6,818 bases of DNA from Betaproteobacteria bacterium (GTDB lineage Bacteria > Pseudomonadota > Gammaproteobacteria > Burkholderiales > Burkholderiaceae_C): NCBI GenBank assembly GCA_005884255.1, contig VBDL01000335.1, forward strand, positions 1 to 6,818. The letters are read 5' to 3'. A program made the position numbers and the translations under genes. Shown piece by piece: positions 1-6,818 of this stretch (position 1 is the stretch's first letter; the number at the start of each line of letters is the position of its first letter). The notes under the pieces are model-generated. The model made no database searches, was not told the DNA's origin, and worked only from the letters and a program-made list of their open reading frames with translations.

Positions 1-2
1 TG

Positions 3-236
3 CATCACCTGTCGATCAGCGGCGAGCCGCGCTACGACGCGCGCGGCGTCTTCGTCGGCTACTGGGGCGTGGCGCGCGTGGTCACCGCCGAGGTGCGCGC
101 ACGACAGGCGCTGGCGGCCACCGAAGGGCGCTATCACGAGCTGTTCGACCGCACCCCGTCGCCGCTGGTGCTGCACCGCGGCGGCCGCGTGCTCGACGCA
201 CGCGGCCGTAGGTGCCGCAGCGGCACAGGTTGGTGA
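3..236 (+). pseudogene. N-terminal piece of a broken multi-PAS hybrid histidine kinase
   Basis: This is the upstream part of the sensor kinase that continues at 331-2382; its start lies outside the window. Read from position 3, the frame gives the tail of one PAS domain (HHLSISGEPRYDARG, then VGYWGVARVVT), a short linker helix (RQALAATEGR), and the first strand of the next PAS domain (YHELFDRTPSPLVLHRGG, then RVLDA). PAS domains of this family normally continue from VLDA with an NPAA-type helix. Here the sequence instead runs into the foreign 92-base segment that begins at about 197. The frame then reads a few unrelated residues and stops at TGA 234-236. The second half of the same PAS domain resumes downstream in a different frame, so the two pieces cannot be joined without a frame change. 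As written, the gene is inactivated by a replacement/frameshift. An assembly error would give the same picture. Confidence 0.75.
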
Positions 237-288
237 TCGCGGCGTCGATATCGGCGTCGCTCGGGTTGCGGTTGCTCTCGAGCAGCGC
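197..288 (-). repeat. 92-bp exact copy of an internal iorA segment, embedded in the kinase gene
   Basis: Positions 197-288 match 5853-5944 base for base in the same orientation (offset 5656). The identity stops at both ends: A196 versus G5852, and A289 versus C5945. Read on the minus strand, this copy encodes the IorA peptide LLESNRNPSDADIDAAITN followed by LCRCGTYGRVR, but it has no start, stop or remainder of IorA. It sits where the core of a kinase PAS domain should be and shifts the kinase from the frame beginning at position 3 to the frame beginning at position 1. I see no terminal inverted repeats, no target-site duplication and no transposase. The iorA copy is clearly the donor, because only there does the segment fit an intact protein. 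Between 237 and 330 nothing else is present besides this copy and the resumed, out-of-frame kinase sequence. Confidence 0.97.
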
Positions 289-330
289 ATCACCGATCTG
301 GAGAACCTGGCCGTCGGCGCCGCGCTGCCG

Positions 331-2382
331 ATGCAGGAGTTCCTGATGCGCACGCTCCAGGGCCGGCGCATCGTCGTGCGCGCCACCGGCGTGCGCGTCG
401 AGGCCGATGGCGGCCCGGCCAACCTGTCGATCTTCAGCGACGACACCGAGCGCCACAGCGCCGAGGAGGCGGTGCGCCGCTCGGAGGCGCTGCTGTCGCA
501 CCTGGTGGCCACCAGCCCCGACCTGATCGCGCTCACCGAGATGAGCACCGGCCGCTTCATGATGATCAACGACGCCTTCACGCGCGTGCTCGGCTACACG
601 CGCGACGAGGCCATCGGCCGCACCTCGGCCGAGCTCGGCACCTGGAACGACATGACCGACCGGCGCCGCCTGGTCGACGCGATCGAGGCCGACGGCCGCG
701 TCAGCAACCTGCCGGTGGTCTTCGTCGCCAAGGGCGGCGCGCGCGTGTCGATGCTGATGTCGGCGGCGCGCTTTTCCATGGGCGGGCGCGACTACCTGGT
801 GATCAATTCGCGCGACGTCACCGAGAGCGAGCGCACGCGGCTCGTGCACGAGGCCATCCTGCGCAATGCGTCGATCGGCATCGGGCTGACGCGCGGGCGC
901 CGCTTCCTGCTCGCCAACCCGCGCTTCGAGCAGATGTTCGGCTGGGACGCCGGCGAGCTGCTCGGCAAGAGCGGGCGCGTGGTCTGGCCGAGCGATGAGG
1001 CCTACAGCAACGCCGATGGCGTGGTCGGCCCGCCGCTGGCCCGCGGCGAGCAGATCGAGATCGAGATGATGATGGCGCGCCGCGACGGCAGCACCTTCCT
1101 CTGCCGCATCCTCGCGAAGGCGGTGGACCCGGCACACCCGAGCCAGGGCGGCACCATCTGGATTGCCGAGGACGTGACCGAGCGCCGGCAGATCGAGCAG
1201 GCGCTGGCCAAGGCGCGCGACGAGGCCGAGGCTGCCAGCCGCGCGAAGAGCGCCTTCCTCGCCAACACCAGCCACGAGATCCGCACGCCGCTGAACGGCC
1301 TGCTCGGCCTGGCGCGAATGGCGCGCCAGCCGGAGGTCGACGACACGCATCGCCGGCGCTATCTGGAGCAGATCAGCGACAGCGCGGAAACGCTGTCCGG
1401 CATCATCTCCGACATCCTGGATCTGTCGAAGATCGAGGCCGGCAAGCTGAGCATCGAGGCGGTGGCATTCCGCCTGCCCGAGCTGCTGCGTGCGCTGCAC
1501 CATGCCTACGGCACGCTGGCCGAGGCGCGCGGTCTGGCGCTGCGCCTGGAGTGCACGCCGGGTCTGCCCGAGATCGTGCGCGGCGATCCGTTGCGCGTGC
1601 GCCAGATCCTCAGCAACTACCTGACCAACGCGCTGAAGTTCACCGCGCGCGGCGAGGTGCGCCTGACGGCGCGCTGCGCCGGCGGCGACGTCGTGCGTTT
1701 CGAGGTGCACGACACCGGCACCGGCATCGACGAGGCCACGCAGCAGCGCCTGTTCAAGCCCTTCACGCAGGCCGACGACTCGACCACGCGGCGCTACGGC
1801 GGCACCGGGCTCGGGCTGTCGATCTGCCACGAGCTCGCCACGCTGATGCAGGGCAGCGTCGGCGTGCAGAGCACGCCCGGCTGCGGTTCACTGTTCTGGA
1901 CCGAGCTGCCGCTGCCCGCGGCCAGCGCCGAGCAGCTCGGCGAGACCGCGAGCCTCGACGAGCAGAGCGCACTGCAGGGCGCGCGCGTGCTGATGGTCGA
2001 GGACAACCCGGTGAACATGATGATCGGCGTCGCGCTGCTCGAGCAATGGGGCGTGCACGTCGAGCAGGCGAGCGATGGCGAGGAGGCGGTGGCCGCGGTG
2101 GAGGCCGCGCTGCGCCACCGGCGCCCGTTCGACGTGGTGCTGATGGACGTGCAGATGCCGGTGATGAGCGGCCACGAGGCGACGCGACGCTTGCGCGAGA
2201 ACCCGCAGACGCGCGCGCTGCCGATCATCGCGCTGACCGCCGCGGCGCTGGTCTCCGAGCGCGATCAGGCGCTGGCGGTGGGCATGAGCGACTTCCTCAC
2301 CAAGCCGATCGATGCGCGGCGCTTGCAGTCGACGCTGCTGCGCGCGTTGACCGCGCGCCGCGCGGATGCCGTGAATTCGTAG
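331..2382 (+). CDS. Hybrid sensor histidine kinase/response regulator (PAS-PAS-HisKA-HATPase-REC), C-terminal piece of a disrupted gene
   Basis: This open frame of 683 codons carries the working half of a hybrid two-component kinase that would autophosphorylate on His and pass phosphate to its own receiver. Residues 1-40 are the second half of a PAS domain whose first half lies at 3-200. Two further PAS domains span about 50-168 and 172-292. HisKA follows with H315 in SHEIRTP. The ATPase domain shows the N box (N433 in NYLTNALKFT), G1 (DTGTGID, 461-467), F box (FKPFTQ) and G2 (GGTGLGLSI). The receiver domain has E557/D558, phosphoacceptor D606 in LMDVQMP, T636 and K658. No transmembrane segment is visible here. 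ATG 331 is an internal Met inside a PAS domain without a Shine-Dalgarno sequence, and the frame stays open upstream, so it is unlikely to be a true start. The sensing input is unknown. The stop TAG lies in the palindrome shared with ltaE. Confidence 0.88.
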   Translation: MQEFLMRTLQGRRIVVRATGVRVEADGGPANLSIFSDDTERHSAEEAVRRSEALLSHLVATSPDLIALTEMSTGRFMMINDAFTRVLGYTRDEAIGRTSAELGTWNDMTDRRRLVDAIEADGRVSNLPVVFVAKGGARVSMLMSAARFSMGGRDYLVINSRDVTESERTRLVHEAILRNASIGIGLTRGRRFLLANPRFEQMFGWDAGELLGKSGRVVWPSDEAYSNADGVVGPPLARGEQIEIEMMMARRDGSTFLCRILAKAVDPAHPSQGGTIWIAEDVTERRQIEQALAKARDEAEAASRAKSAFLANTSHEIRTPLNGLLGLARMARQPEVDDTHRRRYLEQISDSAETLSGIISDILDLSKIEAGKLSIEAVAFRLPELLRALHHAYGTLAEARGLALRLECTPGLPEIVRGDPLRVRQILSNYLTNALKFTARGEVRLTARCAGGDVVRFEVHDTGTGIDEATQQRLFKPFTQADDSTTRRYGGTGLGLSICHELATLMQGSVGVQSTPGCGSLFWTELPLPAASAEQLGETASLDEQSALQGARVLMVEDNPVNMMIGVALLEQWGVHVEQASDGEEAVAAVEAALRHRRPFDVVLMDVQMPVMSGHEATRRLRENPQTRALPIIALTAAALVSERDQALAVGMSDFLTKPIDARRLQSTLLRALTARRADAVNS

Positions 2383-2400
2383 GCTGGGCTTCAGCCCACC

Positions 2401-2404
<4 letters not shown>
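2379..2404. terminator. Palindrome between convergent genes, probable bidirectional terminator
   Basis: The left arm GTAGGCTGGGC (2379-2389) and the right arm GCCCACCCTAC (2394-2404) form an 11-base stem with one C-C mismatch around a TTCA loop. There is no T-tract on either side, so classical intrinsic termination would be inefficient, although the hairpin can still stop transcripts and protect 3' ends. It holds the stop codon of the kinase (TAG 2380-2382) and the reverse-strand stop of ltaE (2401-2403). From general knowledge, GTAGG..TGGGCTTCAGCCCA-type palindromes recur many times in the genomes of various beta- and gammaproteobacteria, so this may be one member of a dispersed REP-like family. 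That cannot be confirmed from one copy. Confidence 0.6.
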
Positions 2405-3458
<1,054 letters not shown>

Positions 3459-3462
<4 letters not shown>

Positions 3463-5780
3463 GCCATGCCCTGTGTGCTCGTCAGCCGCAACGGTAGCTC
3501 ACGCAGCCGCGTGCCGGTGAGCACGAACAGCGCGTTGGCCAATGCCGGTGCGACTGGCGGCGTACCCGGCTCGCCGACGCCCGACGGCGCGCGCGTGCTC
3601 GGCACGATGTGGGTCTCGATGCGCGGCGTCTCGGCCAGCCGCAGCAGGCGGTAGTTCGGCGACGATGCATCGCGCTCGAAGTTGTTCTGCTTGACGCGGC
3701 TGTCCTCGATGTCGATGCGCCCCCACAGCGCGGCCGACAGGCCGAACACGATGGCCGACTCCATCTGCTGCGCGACGATGCCCGGGTTGACCACGGTACC
3801 GCAATCGATCGCGGCGACGATGCGGTGCACGCGCGGTGCCTTCGCGGCATCGAGCGACACCTCGAGCACCTGGGCGACGACGCTGCCGAAGCTTTCGTGC
3901 AGCGCGACGCCGCGCGCCACGCCGGCCGCCAGCGGGCGGCCCCAGCCGGCTTTCTCCGCCGCGAGTTTGAGCACCGCGGCGTGGCGCGGCGCGTCGTTCA
4001 AGAGCGCCAGGCGGAAGGCCACCGGGTCCATCTTCGCCTCGTGCGCCAACTCGTCGATGAAGGCCTCGCCGAAGAAGGCGTTGTGCGAGTGGCCGACCGA
4101 GCGCCAGTAGCCGACCGGCACGCCGCTCTTCGTGGTGACGTGCGCGATGCGCTGGTTCGCGATGCCGTAGGGCATGTCGAACAGGCCTTCGCTGGTGGTC
4201 TTGTCCGGCGCATCGATCGGCCCGGCCAGATGCGGCAGGCCGCGCTCCATCCAGCGCGGCGTGATCGCGTCGCCGGCGCTCGCGATGGCCAGGCCCAGCG
4301 GCTGGCCCTGCGCGTCGAGCGCGGCGCGCAGCACGGCGACGCCGGCCGGGCGGTAGAAATCATGCGTGATGTCTTCCTCCCGAGGCCACACCAGCTGCAC
4401 CGGCCGCCCGCCGGTCTCCAGCGCGATGCGCACCGCCTGGCCGACGAAGTCGACATCGAGCCGCCGGCCGAAGCCACCGCCGAGGTAGGTGACGTGCACG
4501 GTCACCGCGTCCGGCGACACGCCCGCGACCTGCGCCGCGATCGCGCGCGCCATGCCGGGCACCTGCGTCGGTGCCCACACCGTCACGCGGCCGTCCTTCA
4601 CTTGCGCGGTGCAGTTGATAGGCTCCATCGTCGCGTGCGCCAGGTAGGGTGCGCGGTACACGGCCTCGACCTGCCGCGCTGCGCCGGCCATCGCCTGGCC
4701 GATGTCGCCGCGGCTGTGGAAGGCGAGGCCGCCGTCGTGCGCGAGCGCGTCGCGCGCCTGCTGCTCCAGCGTGCTCAGGATGCGACGCGAGTCCAGGTGC
4801 ACGGCCGGCGGCGGCTGCCAATCGACCTGCATCGCGCGCGCGGCTTGCTGCGCGTGCCAGGTGCTGCGCGCGACCACGGCGATGGCCTGCGTCGAGCCGG
4901 CGAACGAGCCCAGGCGCACGATGCGCTCGACGCCGGGCCGCTTGAGCGTCGCATCGGCATCGAAGCGCCCCGGCGCGCCACCGAGCTGTGGGCTGTGCAG
5001 CACCACCGCATAAAGCTGGTCGGGCTGGCGCACGTCGAGGCCGAAGCGTGCGCTGCCATCGACCTTGCCGGCGAGATCGGTGCGCGGCGCCGGCTGGCCG
5101 ATCAGCTTCCATTCGTCGCGCGGCTTCAGCCGTACGTCGGACGGCGGCGTGTGCGCGGCGCGCTGCGCAAGCTCGCCGTAGTGCGCCTGCTGGCCGGACG
5201 GGTGCGTGATGACGCCGTCGCGCACGCTCAGCTCGGCGACCGGCAGCTTCCACTGCAGCGACGCCGCGCCGAGCAGCTGCGCACGCGCGGTGGCCGCGGC
5301 CTCACGCAGCGGCGCCCATGCGTCTGCCATCGTCGACGAGCCGCCGGTGGCGTTGATGCCGAGCTCGCGCGCCAGTTTGGTGATCATCCAGCCGCTGGTC
5401 TTGACCAGCGCGCCTTCCTGGCCCGGCTCCATGTCCTTCGGATGGAAGGGCAGGCTGCCGACGAACAGCGCGACATTGCCATAGATCGCATCGTGGCCGG
5501 CGGGGATCAGGCGCACGCGCGCCAACGGCACGTCGAGCTCCTCGGCGGCGAGCATGGCCAGCGCGGTGTGCACGCCCTGCCCCATCTCGCTGCGGTTCAT
5601 CGCCAGCAGCACGCCGCCGTCGCGCGCAATCTTGATCCAGCCATTGAGCGCGATCTCGCCCTCGGACAGCGGCAGCAGATCGGCGCTGCCGAGCCGGCTG
5701 CGCGGCGGCATCACGCCCCAGCCGACGAGCAGCGCACCGGCGGCGCCGAGGCCGGAGAGCAGCAGCGTGCGGCGCTTCAT
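3459..5780 (-). CDS. iorB: Molybdopterin-binding large subunit of a xanthine dehydrogenase-family hydroxylase (isoquinoline 1-oxidoreductase beta-like)
   Basis: This 773-residue catalytic subunit binds the molybdenum cofactor and hydroxylates an N-heterocycle or oxidises an aldehyde. The N-terminus MKRRTLLLSGLGAAGALLVG is a Tat-type signal (twin R3-R4, then a hydrophobic stretch), so the folded enzyme is expected in the periplasm or tethered to the membrane. Visible family motifs are EMGQGVHTALAMLAAEELDV (65-84), ATMEPINCTA (383-392), VWAPTQVPG (401-409), YLGGGFGRRLDVDF (432-445), GYWRSVGHSHNAFFGEAFID (557-576), DCGTVVNPG (659-667) and the C-terminal GVGEPGTPPVAPALANA with the expected catalytic base E737. 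The start at 5780 was chosen because the signal peptide begins there and it overlaps the iorA stop in ATGA; the frame extends further upstream only by running through iorA. The AYRCSFR-type motif of CO dehydrogenase is absent. The true substrate is unknown, and 'isoquinoline' is a family label. No FAD subunit is present, which fits the two-subunit IorAB layout. Confidence 0.92.
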
Positions 5781-6277
5781 GCCTTCGCCCCGGCCTTGCG
5801 CGGCGCGGGCGCCTGCTCGCGCAATTCCTTCGCCGCCGTCTTGATCGCGTCGCGCACGCGGCCGTAGGTGCCGCAGCGGCACAGGTTGGTGATCGCGGCG
5901 TCGATATCGGCGTCGCTCGGGTTGCGGTTGCTCTCGAGCAGCGCCGCAGCGGCCATCAGCATGCCGCTCTGGCAGTAGCCGCACTGCGGCACCTGGTGCG
6001 CGAGCCACGCCCTCTGCAGCGCATGCGGCTGCTCGGGGCGGCCCAGCGATTCGATGGTGCGCACCGCGTGGCCGCGCACCGCGCCGACCGGCATCACGCA
6101 CGAGCGCACCGCGTGGCCGTCGACCATCACCGTGCAGGCGCCGCAGGCGGCGACGCCGCAGCCGAACTTCGTGCCGGTGAGATTGAGCACATCGCGCAGC
6201 GCCCACAGCAAGGGCATGGCCGGATCCACCGCCTCGTCAGGCAACTGGCGGATCTGGCCGTTGATCGACAACTCCAT
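5777..6277 (-). CDS. iorA: [2Fe-2S] small subunit of molybdenum hydroxylase (isoquinoline 1-oxidoreductase alpha-like)
   Basis: This 166-residue electron-transfer subunit, of usual length for the family (about 150-170), passes electrons from the molybdenum site in IorB to an outside acceptor. The N-terminal half is a plant-ferredoxin-type domain with ligands C40, C45 and C48 (KFGCGVAACGACTV) and C60. The C-terminal helical domain carries C99 and C102 (QCGYCQSGM), then C133 and C135 (NLCRCGTYGR), so both clusters are complete. It has no export signal of its own and probably crosses the membrane together with IorB, whose Tat signal would carry the folded pair. The start ATG at 6277 is preceded by a good ribosome site. 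The stop overlaps the iorB start by four bases. Residues 112 to 142 are encoded by the 92-base segment that is also found inside the kinase gene near the left edge. Confidence 0.95.
   Translation of the reverse strand: MELSINGQIRQLPDEAVDPAMPLLWALRDVLNLTGTKFGCGVAACGACTVMVDGHAVRSCVMPVGAVRGHAVRTIESLGRPEQPHALQRAWLAHQVPQCGYCQSGMLMAAAALLESNRNPSDADIDAAITNLCRCGTYGRVRDAIKTAAKELREQAPAPRKAGAKA
5853..5944 (-). repeat. Donor copy of the 92-bp direct repeat, inside iorA
   Basis: This is the in-place copy of the duplicated segment. It covers IorA residues 112 to 142, including C133 and C135, two of the four ligands of the second [2Fe-2S] cluster. The IorA frame runs through it without interruption and the flanking residues fit the family, so this location is native. 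The other copy is at 197-288. Confidence 0.97.
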
Positions 6278-6282
6278 GAACG

Positions 6283-6288
6283 CTCCTC
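6283..6288 (-). promoter_or_regulatory. Shine-Dalgarno sequence of iorA
   Basis: On the minus strand GAGGAG lies five bases upstream of the ATG at 6277. It is the only strong ribosome site in the minus-strand gene series and supports initiation at this Met. The downstream genes iorB and ltaE have weak sites and depend on stop/start overlaps. The 34-base gap 6278-6311 holds this site and no recognisable promoter or terminator, so iorA may be transcribed from further upstream. Confidence 0.7.
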
Positions 6289-6311
6289 GTCGTGGCCCTG
6301 GGATTCTGCGC

Positions 6312-6818
6312 TCAGTCCAGCGAGACCTCCGTCCTCACCGTGCCGGCTCGATCGGCCGTGGCCGTGAGCGCCAGGTGCGTGCCCTTGGGCGCGCGCACCA
6401 CCCATTCCGCGACCGCACGGTCGGCCGTGACCTCCCGGTTCGGCAGGAAGGCGAGCAGCGAGTTCTTCGGCGCGTGGCCCTCGAGCTGCGGGCCCTCGAA
6501 GCGCTCCCGTCCGCTGACCAGCGAGATGCCGGCGTCGTGGCCCTCGGGCAGATGGATCTCGAACATCACGCCGCGCACCGCCTTGCGCTGCAGCGCCCGC
6601 TTGCTCACGTAAGCGGGCAGCCAGCCGCTGTTGGCCACCGCGAAGCGCACGCGCCAGGTGTCGGGGCCCAAGGCGCGCACCTCGGTGCGCAGGAGCTCCA
6701 GCTTCGGCAGGCTCAGCGCGATCTGCGTCATCCACGCCGGGAAGCGCGCGATCTCGCGCTCGCGCAGTTGAGGCGGCGGGTTGCGCCAGTAGTTCATCTT
6801 GTCCCAGCCGCCGATCTC
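6312..6818 (-). CDS. Probable M14-family zinc carboxypeptidase, C-terminal fragment
   Basis: The gene enters from beyond the right edge, and 168 C-terminal residues are visible. The frame reads EIGGWDK, then MNYWRNPPPQLREREIARF at the edge, so Met 6797 is internal and not a start. From memory, EIGGWDKxNFWRNPPP-type sequence marks the region just after the peptidase fold in a proteobacterial branch of M14 metallocarboxypeptidases. The zinc ligands and most of the catalytic domain would lie outside the window. The remainder looks like an accessory beta-rich domain: RVRFAVANSGWLPAYVSKRA, then EIHLPEG, a strongly charged stretch, and WVVRAPKGTHLALTATADRA near the end at VSLD. No membrane segment is seen. 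It lies 34 bases upstream of iorA on the same strand and may share its transcript. Without the catalytic part the assignment is tentative; the alternative is an uncharacterised protein with a similar C-terminal domain. Confidence 0.6.
   Translation of the reverse strand, partial: EIGGWDKMNYWRNPPPQLREREIARFPAWMTQIALSLPKLELLRTEVRALGPDTWRVRFAVANSGWLPAYVSKRALQRKAVRGVMFEIHLPEGHDAGISLVSGRERFEGPQLEGHAPKNSLLAFLPNREVTADRAVAEWVVRAPKGTHLALTATADRAGTVRTEVSLD

Noticed and set aside
197..288. Diversity-generating retroelement or retron interpretation of the repeat pair
   Set aside because: No reverse transcriptase is in the window, the copies are 100% identical with no adenine-directed changes, and the recipient site is in the middle of a PAS domain and not at a variable C-terminus.
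197..288. Insertion sequence or MITE
   Set aside because: There are no terminal inverted repeats and no flanking target duplication, and the segment is plain internal coding sequence of iorA.
82..1830. Long minus-strand open frame (582 codons) containing the IorA-like peptide LLESNRNPSDADIDAAITN
   Set aside because: It is antisense to the kinase. Long shadow frames are expected in DNA this GC-rich, its protein is low-complexity A/R/G/H-rich, and the IorA-like tail comes only from the transplanted 92-base copy.
3609..5867. 752-codon plus-strand open frame opposite iorB
   Set aside because: The protein is an R/A/H/D-rich shadow with no recognisable domain. iorB on the other strand has full family motifs throughout.
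5780..6206. Upstream extension of iorB to an ATG at 6206
   Set aside because: The extra 142 residues are the alternate frame of iorA. The Tat signal peptide and the ATGA overlap place the real start at 5780.
6595..6618. Perfect 8-base inverted repeat (GCCCGCTT / AAGCGGGC) with an 8-base loop
   Set aside because: It lies inside the conserved-looking coding region of the peptidase gene with no nearby start or stop and is plausible by chance in GC-rich codons.

Overview
The window is GC-rich (roughly two thirds G+C by eye, with strong G/C preference at third codon positions). Its proteins resemble those of high-GC betaproteobacteria of the Burkholderiales/Rhodocyclales type. That placement rests on protein style and base composition, not on a marker gene. 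Gene density is very high, and the only gaps between intact genes are 18 and 34 bases.

Left part, plus strand (1-2382): a multi-PAS hybrid sensor histidine kinase / response regulator that starts upstream of the window. It is broken. Its reading frame runs from position 3 to a stop at 234-236. The rest of the protein (second half of the same PAS domain, two more PAS domains, HisKA, HATPase_c, REC) follows in another frame up to 2382. Positions 197-288, at the break, are an exact 92-base copy of positions 5853-5944, which lie inside the iron-sulfur subunit gene about 5.7 kb away. The copy takes the place of the PAS core that should be there, so it looks like a replacement and not a simple insertion. 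It is either an ectopic recombination / template-switch event or an assembly chimera, and it is the most notable thing in the window.

Right part, minus strand (6818 down to 2401): four genes in one direction, tightly packed. First comes the C-terminal end of a probable M14-family zinc carboxypeptidase (6312 to the window edge). After 34 bases comes a small two-cluster [2Fe-2S] subunit (iorA-like, 5777-6277). Next is a Tat-signal-bearing molybdopterin-binding subunit (iorB-like, 3459-5780), then a PLP-dependent low-specificity L-threonine aldolase (ltaE, 2401-3462). The last three genes are joined by two 4-base ATGA stop/start overlaps, so they are probably one translationally coupled unit. 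IorA and IorB together would form a periplasmic molybdenum hydroxylase of the isoquinoline 1-oxidoreductase / aldehyde oxidase type. Its substrate cannot be read from sequence.

The kinase and the aldolase converge on a near-perfect 26-base palindrome (2379-2404) that contains both stop codons and probably serves as a shared two-way terminator. No tRNA, rRNA, CRISPR array, transposase or phage gene was seen.
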